A stretch of 64,000 bases of DNA, from positions 434,001-498,000 of the forward strand of contig JAIUPK010000002.1 in the NCBI GenBank assembly GCA_020160915.1, read 5' to 3'. Numbering within the stretch: position 1 is the first letter of the stretch; each line of letters begins with the position of its first letter. The notes under the pieces were generated by a model. It saw only the letters and a list, made by a program, of their open reading frames with translations, ran no database searches and was not told where the DNA came from. Both the position numbers and the translations under genes were made by a program. Shown here one piece after another: positions 36,652-45,117 of this stretch. The stretch comes from Actinomycetota bacterium (GTDB lineage: Bacteria; Actinomycetota; Actinomycetes; Actinomycetales; Microbacteriaceae).

Positions 36652-37452
36652 TCAGATCCCCACGTCGCGCTTGTTGAGCGCCACAACGGCGGTCGCGAGC
36701 AGCACGGCAGAAACCCCGTAGAGCAGACCGAGTCCGCCCCAGTCCGCGCCGTCGCTCAGCGGCGCGTTGTGGAACGCCCAGGCGTAGGGCGACCAGGAGT
36801 GCAACCAGTCGAGGTCGGTTGACTGGTTGGCGACCGCGTTGAGCGCGTAGCTGGCTACCGCGACTCCGGCCGCAGCACCGGTGGCCCATCCGCGTCGACC
36901 TGTCAGTGCTCCCGCGGCGATGCCCACCATGGCGATGAGCACGCTGATTCCGAGGAGGGCGGCACCGACGGCGACGAGGTTACCGAACTCGAGGCCGAGA
37001 CCCGCGCTGTCGTTGAGAGCGAAGATCACCAGAACGCTCAGCACGTTGAGCCAGACCAGCTTGGTGATGATGGCGGCCGAACGTTCGAGCACGACCTGGG
37101 TGCGGGTCACCCCGTGCGCGAGCGTGAGTTCGAGCGAGCCGAGCTCCTCATCGCCAGCAATGGCGGCTGAACTCCAGGCGACGGCCGCGATCGTGCTGAG
37201 TGCGAAGCCCATCAGGCCGTAGAACGTGGCAGAGACGTAGCCGGCACCGGTGGCGATCGCACCGTAGCCGAGGGCGCTGATCATCGCGGGTGGCAGCGAG
37301 TCGAGCAGCGCCTGCATGTCGGGGTTGCCGCCGATCGACGAGAAGAGCGGTACGTAGAGCAGCAGCGCGGCGAGGAACCCGAGGCTCCACCCGATGAGCG
37401 AGCGCCAGGACTCGCCGAGTGATCGGCGGTAGAGCGGCAGCGGCCTAGTCAT
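36652..37452 (-). CDS. ABC-2 type transporter permease
   Basis: A 266-residue inner-membrane protein with about six hydrophobic segments (IGWSLGFLAALLLYVPLF, ALSTIAAVAWSSAAIAGDEELGSLEL, ISVLIAMVGIAAGALTGRRGW). The EDELGSLEL-like DEELGSLELTLAHGVTRTQV loop is typical of drug or lantibiotic exporter permeases next to a NodI/CcmA-type ATPase. Starts at 37452 overlapping the ATPase gene by eight bases. With 37445 and the TetR gene it forms a three-gene exporter operon. Confidence 0.84.
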   Translation of the reverse strand: MTRPLPLYRRSLGESWRSLIGWSLGFLAALLLYVPLFSSIGGNPDMQALLDSLPPAMISALGYGAIATGAGYVSATFYGLMGFALSTIAAVAWSSAAIAGDEELGSLELTLAHGVTRTQVVLERSAAIITKLVWLNVLSVLVIFALNDSAGLGLEFGNLVAVGAALLGISVLIAMVGIAAGALTGRRGWATGAAAGVAVASYALNAVANQSTDLDWLHSWSPYAWAFHNAPLSDGADWGGLGLLYGVSAVLLATAVVALNKRDVGI

Positions 37453-38362
37453 CGGTCGACTCCTTCGCGTACAGTCCGAGCACTGACTCCTCGAGGTCGG
37501 GCTCCTCGACCCGCAGGTCGACCACGGTGAAGGCGGCGATCGCCTTCACGAACGGGTCGATATCTCCCTCTAGGGTTCCGGCGATGGTCAGGGAGTCGCC
37601 GGCGGTGATCGTGAGCTCGGCGAGGTGCTGGTCGCGAGCGAAGGCGGTGCGCACGGCATCGGCCGTGGCATCCGCGATCGTGGCGTTGACACGCCTCAGG
37701 GCCGTGGCCCGTAGCGTGTCGACGTCACTGACGGTGACGATGCGTCCGGCGCGCAGGATCGCGACGGAGTCGGCCGCCTGCTGGATCTCGCTGAGCACGT
37801 GCGAGGAGAGGAATACGGTCTGGCCGTTGTTCTTGGCTTCGCGCACCATCGTGAGGAACTCCTGCTGCACGAGCGGGTCGAGCCCACTCGTCGGCTCGTC
37901 GAGCACGAGCAGGTCGGGCTGATGCATGAACGCCTGCACGACGCCGAGCTTCTGCTTGTTGCCCTTGGAGAGCTTGCGCACCTGACGGCTGAGGTCGAGG
38001 TCGAGTCGCTGGGCGAGACTGTCGACGACGCCGGGCGCGACCGGCCCACTGATCTCCGCGTAGTGCTTGAGCAGCGCCCGCCCGGTGACGCGGCCCTCAA
38101 GTCGCAGTTCGCCGGGCAGGAACCCGATGCGGCGGCGCAGCTCAACTCCGCCCTGGCGGGGGTCCTGGCCGAGAACTCGGGCCGAACCCGAGGTGGGGCG
38201 GATGATGTCGAGCAGCAGGCGCATCGTCGTGGTCTTGCCGGCGCCGTTCGGCCCGATGACGCCGAAGACGGTGCCCGGTTCGACCGCGAGGTCGACGGCA
38301 TCGAGAGCCAACCGGCGCCCGTAGCGCTTGGTCAGCGCCTGTGTTTCCAGTGCGAGTGTCAT
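37445..38362 (-). CDS. ABC exporter ATP-binding protein
   Basis: A 305-residue ATPase of the CcmA/DrrA class. Walker A GPNGAGKTTTMRLLLDII near residue 38, FLPGELRLEG Q-loop region, signature LSKGNKQKLGVVQAF near 135, Walker B LLVLDEPTSGLDP, and LSSHVLSE with the H-loop His. The C-terminal 90 residues form the accessory domain of exporters. The start at 38362 overlaps the TetR gene by four bases. Substrate unknown; probably a drug or lipid. Confidence 0.9.
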   Translation of the reverse strand: MTLALETQALTKRYGRRLALDAVDLAVEPGTVFGVIGPNGAGKTTTMRLLLDIIRPTSGSARVLGQDPRQGGVELRRRIGFLPGELRLEGRVTGRALLKHYAEISGPVAPGVVDSLAQRLDLDLSRQVRKLSKGNKQKLGVVQAFMHQPDLLVLDEPTSGLDPLVQQEFLTMVREAKNNGQTVFLSSHVLSEIQQAADSVAILRAGRIVTVSDVDTLRATALRRVNATIADATADAVRTAFARDQHLAELTITAGDSLTIAGTLEGDIDPFVKAIAAFTVVDLRVEEPDLEESVLGLYAKESTDD

Positions 38363-38994
38363 TCGTTTCCTTTCAGAGCCTCGCGCGCGGCGTCGAGCAT
38401 GGTCGCGTCCCGGTAGAGGCCGTGGGTGTAGAGCTCGAGGGAGGGCAGCGTCATCCGCCGGATCATCGTGGAGGTGAGCCCGGGCTCGCCGAGCATGCGC
38501 GCGAACTGGCGCTGGAGCACGATCGGCATGACGCCGTGCAGGGTCACGAGCACCGCCCGCATGTACGGGTCACTCGTGGACTGCATCACGCCGTTGGCGA
38601 CGCCCTCCTCGAGCATGGTCTCGGTGAGTTTCACGAGGTCGTCGAGCAGACGGTCGCCCGCCTCGGAGCCGTCGAGCAGCATGCGTCCGAGGTAGTCGAG
38701 CGTGGGGCGGTACTGGTCGAGGTCGCTGAGCATCACCTGCATGCTCGCGGAGAGGTTGCCCTCGTCGACACCGCCCTTGTTCTTCATGAGTTCAGCCACG
38801 ATCCACGCATCGCATTCTGCGCGCAGCTTCTCCTTCGAGCCGAAGTGGTGAATCACCAGCCCGGCGCTCACCCCGGCCTCCTCCGCGATGGAACGAACGG
38901 ATGTCGCGACGAAGCCGTCGCGGGCGAACAGGGTGATCGCGGCACCCCGAATGCGGGAGCGGGTGGTCGCATCCTCGGCCGGGGTTGAACGCAT
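38359..38994 (-). CDS. TetR-family transcriptional regulator
   Basis: A 211-residue repressor if it starts at the ATG at 38994 (MRSTPAEDATTRSRIRGAAI). The N-terminal helix-turn-helix is ITLFARDGFVATSVRSIAEEAGVSAGLVIHHFGSKEKL near residues 18-58; the rest is the ligand-binding region. An upstream in-frame GTG (39012) would place codons on the operator palindrome at 38995-39010, so the ATG is preferred. It heads the exporter operon and likely represses it until a ligand binds. Confidence 0.88.
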   Translation of the reverse strand: MRSTPAEDATTRSRIRGAAITLFARDGFVATSVRSIAEEAGVSAGLVIHHFGSKEKLRAECDAWIVAELMKNKGGVDEGNLSASMQVMLSDLDQYRPTLDYLGRMLLDGSEAGDRLLDDLVKLTETMLEEGVANGVMQSTSDPYMRAVLVTLHGVMPIVLQRQFARMLGEPGLTSTMIRRMTLPSLELYTHGLYRDATMLDAAREALKGNE

Positions 38995-39016
38995 GTTCAG
39001 TATACTAAACACTCGT
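38995..39016. promoter_or_regulatory. Operator and -10 region of the TetR operon
   Basis: GTTCAGTATACTAAAC (38995-39010) is a sixteen-base palindrome with one mismatch, overlapping a TATACT -10 on the minus strand. An overlapping TAAAC-n4-GTTCA repeat (39006-39019) adds a second possible half-site pair. Placement over the promoter suits autorepression. Confidence 0.6.
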
Positions 39017-39066
39017 TCAATCGAGAGTCAAGCTCACGGGTGCAATGCCGCCGGTAGGCTTGCAGG

Positions 39067-40188
39067 GTGAGTGACATCGAGATCGGCCGTGCCAAGCGCG
39101 CGCGTCGCGTGTACGCCTTCGACGACATCGCGATCGTGCCCTCGCGCCGCACTCGCGACCCGCAGGATGTCTCGGTGAGCTGGACGATCGACGCCTACAC
39201 GTTCGACATTCCGGTACTGGCAGCACCGATGGACTCGGTGGTCAGCCCCAGCACCGCGATCGCGATCGGCAAGCTCGGCGGACTCGGCGTGCTCGACCTC
39301 GAGGGCGTGTGGACGCGCTACGACGACCCCGAACCGGTGCTCGCGGAGATCCGGTCGCTGCCCGCGGCTACGGCCACCAAGCGCATGCAGGAGATCTACT
39401 CGGAGCCCGTGAAGCCCGAGCTGGTGACTGCGCGCCTGGCCGAGATCCGCGCGGCCGGTGTACCCGTGGCCGGTGCCCTCAGCCCGCAGCGCACGCAGGA
39501 GCTCTACAAGACCGTCGTCGACGCCGGGGTCGACCTGTTCGTCATCCGCGGCACGACGGTGAGCGCCGAGCACGTCTCGAAGACCGTCGAGCCGCTCAAC
39601 CTCAAGAAGTTCATCTACGAGCTCGACGTGCCCGTGATCGTGGGCGGCGCGGCCACCTACACGGCGGCGCTCCACCTCATGCGCACGGGCGCTGCGGGAG
39701 TGCTGGTCGGCTTCGGCGGCGGTGCCGCCTCGACGACCAGGGCGAGCCTCGGCATCCACGCGCCCATGGCGACAGCGGTGGCGGATGTCGCGGGCGCTCG
39801 CCGTGACTACATGGACGAGTCGGGCGGCCGCTACGTGCACGTCATCGCCGACGGCGGACTCGGCACGAGCGGCGACATCGTGAAGGCGATCTCGGTGGGT
39901 GCAGACGCCGTGATGCTCGGAAGCACGCTCGCGCGGGCCACCGATGCTCCCGGCGGGGGCTGGCACTGGGGCGCCGAGGCACACCACCCCGAGCTGCCTC
40001 GCGGCAACCGCGTCGAGGTCGGCAGCCTCGCACCGCTCGCCGAGATCCTCTACGGGCCCTCGACGGCGGCCGATGGGCGGGTCAACCTCATCGGGGCACT
40101 GCGACGGTCGATGGCGACCACCGGGTACTCCGACCTCAAGGAATTCCAGCGCGTCGAAGTCGTCGTAGCCCCCTACCACGCGGGATAG
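39067..40188 (+). CDS. guaB3: GuaB3 family IMP dehydrogenase-related protein, catalytic Cys replaced
   Basis: A 373-residue TIM-barrel protein of the GuaB3 family, lacking CBS domains. It begins SDIEIGRAKRARRVYAFDDIAIVPSRRTRD and shows LGGLGVLDLEG, VPVIVGGAATYTAALHLM and RRDYMDESGGRYVHVIADGGLGTSGD. At the loop corresponding to the IMPDH catalytic Cys the sequence is GFGGGAASTTRASLG, with Ser222 where Cys would be expected. It may still bind nucleotide. GTG at 39067, six bases after TAGGCT (39055-39060), leaderless-type. Followed three bases later by glpD. Confidence 0.88.
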   Translation: MSDIEIGRAKRARRVYAFDDIAIVPSRRTRDPQDVSVSWTIDAYTFDIPVLAAPMDSVVSPSTAIAIGKLGGLGVLDLEGVWTRYDDPEPVLAEIRSLPAATATKRMQEIYSEPVKPELVTARLAEIRAAGVPVAGALSPQRTQELYKTVVDAGVDLFVIRGTTVSAEHVSKTVEPLNLKKFIYELDVPVIVGGAATYTAALHLMRTGAAGVLVGFGGGAASTTRASLGIHAPMATAVADVAGARRDYMDESGGRYVHVIADGGLGTSGDIVKAISVGADAVMLGSTLARATDAPGGGWHWGAEAHHPELPRGNRVEVGSLAPLAEILYGPSTAADGRVNLIGALRRSMATTGYSDLKEFQRVEVVVAPYHAG

Positions 40189-40191
40189 GTC

Positions 40192-41913
40192 ATGCCGAAG
40201 TCAGTCACACGCTCGTCCAAGCTCGGCGCCGCTGAGCGCGCCGCCGCGATCGAGGTGCTGAAGGCCAAGGAACTCGACATCCTCGTCATCGGCGGCGGCA
40301 TCGTCGGCACCGGCAGCGCACTGGATGCCGCGACCCGCGGTCTGCGCGTCGGAATCGTCGAGGCGCGGGACTGGGCCTCGGGCACCTCGAGCCGTTCGTC
40401 GAAGCTCGTGCACGGCGGCATCCGCTACCTCGAACAGCTCGACTTCCGGCTCGTGCGAGAGGCGCTGATCGAGCGCGGGCTGCTCCTGCAGCGCATCGCA
40501 CCGCACCTGGTGAAGCCCGTGCGTTTCCTGTACCCGTTGACCAAGCCGGTGTTCGAGCGCTTCTACATCGGCGCAGGAATGCTCCTCTACGACCTCTTCA
40601 GCTACACCGGCGGTCGCCCGCCCGGAGTGCCCCACCACCGTCACCTCACCCGCCGTCAGGTGCTGCGCGCCATGCCGAGCCTCAAGGCCAACGCCTTCAC
40701 CGGCGGGCTGACCTACTACGACGCTCAGGTCGACGACGCCCGCTACGTGGCCAACCTGGCCCGCACGGCGAGCTTCTACGGCGCGCACGTGGCGAGCCGG
40801 GTGCGCGTGGAGGGCTTCATCAAGGTCGGCGAGCGTGTCGTGGGTGTCCAGGCGCACGACCTCGAGACCGGCGAGAAGTTCGAGATCAGGGCGCGCCAGG
40901 TCGTCAACGCGACCGGCGTGTGGACCGACGACACGCAGGCCATGGTCGGTGAGCGTGGCCAGTTCAAGGTGCGCGCCTCCAAGGGTGTGCACCTCGTGGT
41001 GCCGCGGGACCGGTTCCAGTCGAAGCTCGGCCTGCTGCTGCGCACCGAGAAGAGCGTGCTCTTCGTCATTCCGTGGGGTCGGCACTGGCTCATCGGCACG
41101 ACCGACACCGACTGGGATCTCGACAAGGCGCACCCGGCCGCCACCGCCGCCGACATCGATTACCTGCTCGAGCACGTCAACAAGGTGCTGGCCGTTCCGC
41201 TCACCCGCGACGACGTGGAGGGCGTCTACGCCGGACTGCGGCCCCTGCTCGCGGGCGAGTCCGACCAGACCTCCAAGCTCAGCCGCGAGCACATCGTCGC
41301 GCACAGCGTGCCCGGACTCGTCGTTGTCGCGGGCGGCAAGTGGACGACCTACCGCATCATGGCCAAGGACGCCATCGACGAGGCCGTCGCGGCCCTCGAC
41401 GGCCGGATCTCCGAGTCGATCACCGAAGACATCGCGCTGCTGGGCGCCGAGGGTTACCAAGCGGCGTGGAACAAGCGCGGCAAGCTCGCCCGGGCGTTCG
41501 GCGTGCACAAGGTGCGCATCGAGCACCTGCTGAACCGCTACGGCGTGCTCACCGACGAGCTGCTCGACCTGATCCGCGAGCGGCCCGAGCTGCAGGAGCC
41601 GCTGCCCGGTGCCGACGACTACATCGCCGCCGAGGTCGTGTACGCGGCAACGCACGAGGGAGCTCTGCACCTCGAAGACGTTCTGGCCCGCCGCACCCGC
41701 ATCTCCATCGAGGCGTGGGACCGCGGGGTCTCTGCCGCTCCGGTCGTCGCCGAGCTGATGGCGGCCGAGCTCGGGTGGGACGCCGCGCGCACCAAGCGTG
41801 AGGTGAACTACTACCTCAAGCGAGTGATGGCTGAGCGCGAGAGCCAGCTGCAGCCAGACGACGCGTCGGCGGATCGCATCCGTCTCGAGGCACCGGATAT
41901 CGTCGCCAGCTAG
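40192..41913 (+). CDS. glpD: Glycerol-3-phosphate dehydrogenase, FAD-dependent
   Basis: Oxidises glycerol-3-phosphate to dihydroxyacetone phosphate at the membrane, passing electrons to quinone. The 573-residue product has the FAD loop ILVIGGGIVGTGSALDAATRG near residue 30, the DWASGTSSRSSKLVHGGIRYL motif, IPWGRHWLIGTTDTDWD and a C-terminal DAO_C domain (HEGALHLEDVLARRTRISIE). It starts three bases after guaB3, so probably shares its mRNA; a GDPD that could supply glycerol-3-phosphate is at 52041. Confidence 0.94.
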   Translation: MPKSVTRSSKLGAAERAAAIEVLKAKELDILVIGGGIVGTGSALDAATRGLRVGIVEARDWASGTSSRSSKLVHGGIRYLEQLDFRLVREALIERGLLLQRIAPHLVKPVRFLYPLTKPVFERFYIGAGMLLYDLFSYTGGRPPGVPHHRHLTRRQVLRAMPSLKANAFTGGLTYYDAQVDDARYVANLARTASFYGAHVASRVRVEGFIKVGERVVGVQAHDLETGEKFEIRARQVVNATGVWTDDTQAMVGERGQFKVRASKGVHLVVPRDRFQSKLGLLLRTEKSVLFVIPWGRHWLIGTTDTDWDLDKAHPAATAADIDYLLEHVNKVLAVPLTRDDVEGVYAGLRPLLAGESDQTSKLSREHIVAHSVPGLVVVAGGKWTTYRIMAKDAIDEAVAALDGRISESITEDIALLGAEGYQAAWNKRGKLARAFGVHKVRIEHLLNRYGVLTDELLDLIRERPELQEPLPGADDYIAAEVVYAATHEGALHLEDVLARRTRISIEAWDRGVSAAPVVAELMAAELGWDAARTKREVNYYLKRVMAERESQLQPDDASADRIRLEAPDIVAS

Positions 41914-41931
41914 CGTCCAGACGGCCCCGGG

Positions 41932-41965
41932 TAGACTGGATGCTCGCCCAGAACGACGAAAGGGA
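41932..41965 (+). promoter_or_regulatory. Promoter -10 and ribosome binding site of the KhtT/KhtU-like operon
   Basis: TAGACT (41932-41937) in the gap after glpD is a good -10; AAAGGGA (41959-41965) is a strong ribosome binding site eight bases before the ATG at 41974. No convincing -35. Confidence 0.5.
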
Positions 41966-41973
41966 CGTATCTC

Positions 41974-42504
41974 ATGGTTGACGTTCGACGGGTCAAGCTT
42001 CCCGGGGTGGGTGTACTTCACACCTTCGTGACGGATGACGGTGGCAAGGTCGGCGTGATCACTCACCGTTCCGGCCACAGCGACCTCATCACCTTCTCCG
42101 ACGCCGAGGACGGCTCCGACGTCAGCAAGGTCTCCCTGCGACTCGACGAGGACGAAGCCCACACGCTCGCCGAGCTCCTCGGTGGCACGCGCATCACCGA
42201 GTCCCTCGCGAGCCTCGACGCGATTCCGGGCCTGTCGATCGACTGGTTCACCGTCGACTACGAGGATCACATCGCCGGCAAGAAACTCGGCGGGCTCGCC
42301 AGCCGCGGCGTCGTCGGCCTGACCGTGGTCGCCGTCGTGCGCGGGGACTCGGCCAATCCGGCCCCCGCCGACGATTTCACCGTCTTTCCGGGGGACACCC
42401 TGGTTGTCGCGGGAACGCCCGAGAAGGTCGCCAAGGCCTTCGCGTTCTACCGCACGGGCGAGATGAAGTCCAAGGTGTCCGCCGACTCTCCGCCCGGAGG
42501 TTAG
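41974..42504 (+). CDS. KhtT-like regulatory subunit with RCK_C (TrkA_C) domain
   Basis: A 176-residue soluble protein. Residues 1-80 form a KhtT-type N-terminal domain (VRRVKLPGVGVLHTFVTDDG); residues about 85-160 are an RCK_C domain (WFTVDYEDHIAGKKLGGL, GVVGLTVVAVVRGD, DDFTVFPGDTLVVAGTPEKVAKA). In Bacillus the KhtT partner gates the K+/H+ antiporter KhtU and responds to nucleotide, including c-di-AMP. It lies three bases before the antiporter gene, matching that two-component layout. Confidence 0.86.
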   Translation: MVDVRRVKLPGVGVLHTFVTDDGGKVGVITHRSGHSDLITFSDAEDGSDVSKVSLRLDEDEAHTLAELLGGTRITESLASLDAIPGLSIDWFTVDYEDHIAGKKLGGLASRGVVGLTVVAVVRGDSANPAPADDFTVFPGDTLVVAGTPEKVAKAFAFYRTGEMKSKVSADSPPGG

Positions 42505-42507
42505 TCG

Positions 42508-43908
42508 ATGCAAGGGCACCTCGGCGAAGAGCTCCTCGTTCTCGGCGTTCTGCTTGTCATCGCATACGTGCTGGGCAGACTGGGCAAGCTCATCGGCCTG
42601 CCCGCCATCCCGGTCTACATGTTGGTGGGGCTCATGGCGAGCCCGCACACGGGCTGGTTCCCGCTCAACTTCGAGTCGGGCAACGTCGAACTGATCGCGA
42701 TCTTCGGGCTGATCCTGCTCCTGTTCAACCTGGGGCTCGAGTTCGACCAGGACGAGTTCTTCGGCAATGCCGGACGCCTGCTCGTCTCCGGTGGAACGTA
42801 CATCCTCGTCAACATGGGTGTCGGCTTCGCGTTCGGCTTCATGGTCGGCTGGGGCACCCGTGAGGCGCTGATCATCGCGGGCATGACGGCGACCTCGTCG
42901 AGCGCGATCGTCACCAAGCTGCTCATCGAGCTCAACCGTCTCGCCAACAAGGAGACGCCGATGATCCTCGGCGTCACCGTCGTCGAGGACATCTTCATCG
43001 CCATCTACCTCGCAATCGTCGGCGTGGTGCTGAGCGGCGAGACCGAGGTGTGGCCGGTCGTGCTGAAGCTGGGCATCGCATTCCTGTTCCTCGTGGCCAT
43101 GTTCACGATCGCCCGCTGGGGCGGTAGGTGGGTGTCGAAGCTGTTCCGCACCAAAGACGACGAGCTGTTCACCATCCTGTTCTTCGGCCTCGCGGTCGCC
43201 TTCGGCGGCATCGGTGAGCTTCTCGGTGTGACGGATGCGATCGGAGCGTTCCTCATCGGCCTCGTGCTCGGGGCGACCAAGTACCGCGCCCGCATCGAAC
43301 AGTTCTCTCTGCCCCTGCGCGACGTGTTCGGAGCGTTCTTCTTCCTGAACTTCGGGTTGGTGCTCGATATCGGCACCTTCGGAGAGGTGCTGGCGCCCGT
43401 CGCCGGAGCGGTCGTGCTCACGATCGTGCTCAACGTCGTGGCAGGCCAGTTCGTCGCCTGGCTCAACAAGCTGGGGCCGCAGGCGGGCATCAACGCGACG
43501 GTCATCCTGCAGAATCGCGGGGAGTTCGCCCTGATCCTGGCGACCCTCTCGCTGTCGGCCGGTCTCGACGAACGGATCGTGCCCTTCGCGGGACTCTACG
43601 TGCTCACCATGTCGATCATCGGGCCGATCCTCGCCGTCAACTCCGAACGGATCGGTGCTGTGATCCTCGGCACCAAGCGCAAGAAGGCCGTCGTTGCCCC
43701 CGAGCGCGACCGCATCAGGGAGGAGGGCATCGCCCTCGTCGAGGCCGCAACGGCCGGCCAGGAGGCGTCCCAGCCCAGTGACCTCGACGACGCCATCGCG
43801 CTGCACGTGCCCGAGATGGCGGCCGCCGAGCCCCGTGACCCGGTCGCAGAGCAGGCCGCCATGCAGTCTGATGAGGTCGCCGAGCGCAAGAAGGATCCCG
43901 AGTATTGA
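42508..43908 (+). CDS. CPA2-type cation/proton antiporter, KhtU/KefB-like
   Basis: A 466-residue membrane antiporter with about twelve hydrophobic segments. Landmarks: LGRLGKLIGLPAIPVYMLVGLMASP, LILLLFNLGLEFDQDEFFGNA, MTATSSSAIVTKLLIEL and VVEDIFIAIYLAIVG (family acidic site), GAFLIGLVLGATKYRARIEQFSLPLRDVFGAFFFLNFGL, NRGEFALILATLSL. No RCK_N domain is fused; the C-terminal 80 residues are hydrophilic and acidic. Regulation by the KhtT-like protein upstream is inferred. Likely role: K+ and pH homeostasis. Confidence 0.88.
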   Translation: MQGHLGEELLVLGVLLVIAYVLGRLGKLIGLPAIPVYMLVGLMASPHTGWFPLNFESGNVELIAIFGLILLLFNLGLEFDQDEFFGNAGRLLVSGGTYILVNMGVGFAFGFMVGWGTREALIIAGMTATSSSAIVTKLLIELNRLANKETPMILGVTVVEDIFIAIYLAIVGVVLSGETEVWPVVLKLGIAFLFLVAMFTIARWGGRWVSKLFRTKDDELFTILFFGLAVAFGGIGELLGVTDAIGAFLIGLVLGATKYRARIEQFSLPLRDVFGAFFFLNFGLVLDIGTFGEVLAPVAGAVVLTIVLNVVAGQFVAWLNKLGPQAGINATVILQNRGEFALILATLSLSAGLDERIVPFAGLYVLTMSIIGPILAVNSERIGAVILGTKRKKAVVAPERDRIREEGIALVEAATAGQEASQPSDLDDAIALHVPEMAAAEPRDPVAEQAAMQSDEVAERKKDPEY

Positions 43909-44693
43909 GTACAACGGTGTGGCAGGTCGCGAGGCGACCACGATGGATCGCGGCGCTCGTGCTGGCGCTCGGCGTCGCATCCGCTTTCGCGGCCCTCGGA
44001 CAGTGGCAGTTGGCTCGCAGCGTCGAGGGTGGCCAGGTCACCGAGGAGCAGACCGAGTCGAGCGTTCCGCTGACCTCGATCGCGGTGCCCCAGAAGCCGA
44101 TGCCCAGTGACACCATCGGCCAGCTCGTGACCGTGGGCGACGTCACCTGGGTGGCGGGGGACTGGATCGTGCTATCCGATCGCAGCAATCACGCCGAGCC
44201 GGGGTACTGGGTGGTTGCGCACGCGGTCACCCAGACCGGCGCCAGCCTCGCCGTCGCGCTCGGGTGGACTGCCAGTGCGGATGCCGCGGCATCCGCCATC
44301 ACGACCCTCGAGGCCACCCCGCCCGCAGCGTCGCTCTCCGGACGCTACCTGCCCACCGAGTCACCCCAGCAGAGCGACTTCGAGGCGGGAAAGCACAGCG
44401 CCCTCGCCGTCTCCGAGCTCGTGAACCTGTGGGCAGACGCCCCCGACGGCGTGTACTCCGGGTACGTGATCTCCGATCAGGCGCCCGCCGGCCTGGAGAC
44501 GATCGACGCGCCGCCGCCCAACAACGAGGTCTCTCTCAATCTGCTCAACATCTTCTACGCGATCGAGTGGGTGATCTTCGCGGGCTTCGCGATCTTCCTC
44601 TGGTACCGGCTGGTCAAGGATGCCTGGGAGGAGGAGAACCTTCCGCAGGAGAGCCCGGCTGAGCCGAGCCCTCAGGAGCCGACCCTAAACTAG
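43905..44693 (+). CDS. SURF1-like cytochrome oxidase biogenesis protein
   Basis: A 262-residue protein with one membrane segment near the N terminus (RPRWIAALVLALGVASAFAALGQWQLARS) and one near the C terminus (VSLNLLNIFYAIEWVIFAGFAIFLWYRLVKDA), the SURF1 topology, with the GQWQxxR motif. The external domain includes WVVAHAVTQTGASLAVALGW. SURF1 proteins help assemble the haem-copper oxidase. The TTG start at 43905 overlaps the antiporter stop (TTGA), with AAGGAT upstream. Confidence 0.85.
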   Translation: MSTTVWQVARRPRWIAALVLALGVASAFAALGQWQLARSVEGGQVTEEQTESSVPLTSIAVPQKPMPSDTIGQLVTVGDVTWVAGDWIVLSDRSNHAEPGYWVVAHAVTQTGASLAVALGWTASADAAASAITTLEATPPAASLSGRYLPTESPQQSDFEAGKHSALAVSELVNLWADAPDGVYSGYVISDQAPAGLETIDAPPPNNEVSLNLLNIFYAIEWVIFAGFAIFLWYRLVKDAWEEENLPQESPAEPSPQEPTLN

Positions 44694-44697
44694 AGGC

Positions 44698-45117
44698 ATG
44701 CCCCTCGGACCCCGGCCAGATGACATCCCTCGCATCCGGCGCACGGTCTCCGTCTACAAGGTCTCCTCGATCATCACCGGGTCGTTCCTGCTGCTCCTCG
44801 TGCTCATGATGGTGCTGCGCTACGGCTTCGGAGTCGACATCGAGCTCCTCGGCCCGTACGGATTCCTCGCCCTCACCCCGAAGGAGTTGATCGCGGGGAT
44901 CAACCTCTCGACGGTCATCCTCATCGTGCACGGCTGGCTGTACGTGCTGTACCTCGCCTGCGACTTCCTGCTGTGGCGCTACATCCGCTGGTCGTTCGCG
45001 CGGTTCCTGTTCATCGCGCTCGGCGGCATCATCCCACTGCTGTCGTTCTTCCTCGAGCGGCAGGTGCCGAGGCAGGCCGAGGCGGCCATCGCGTCCATCG
45101 AGAAGGTGAGCGCATGA
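44698..45117 (+). CDS. DUF3817 membrane protein
   Basis: A 139-residue protein with three hydrophobic segments ([69 protein letters not shown]). The GWLYVxYLxxDFLLW pattern is DUF3817. TAAACT (44686-44691) ends six bases before the ATG, so it may have its own leaderless promoter. It commonly precedes guaA in actinobacteria, and its stop overlaps the guaA ATG here. Function unknown. Confidence 0.84.
   Translation: MPLGPRPDDIPRIRRTVSVYKVSSIITGSFLLLLVLMMVLRYGFGVDIELLGPYGFLALTPKELIAGINLSTVILIVHGWLYVLYLACDFLLWRYIRWSFARFLFIALGGIIPLLSFFLERQVPRQAEAAIASIEKVSA

Noticed and set aside
40201-43980. 1259-codon open frame on the minus strand
   Set aside because: It lies antisense to glpD, the KhtT-like gene and the antiporter gene, has the Asp/Glu/Arg/His-rich composition of a high-GC shadow frame, and shows no motif.
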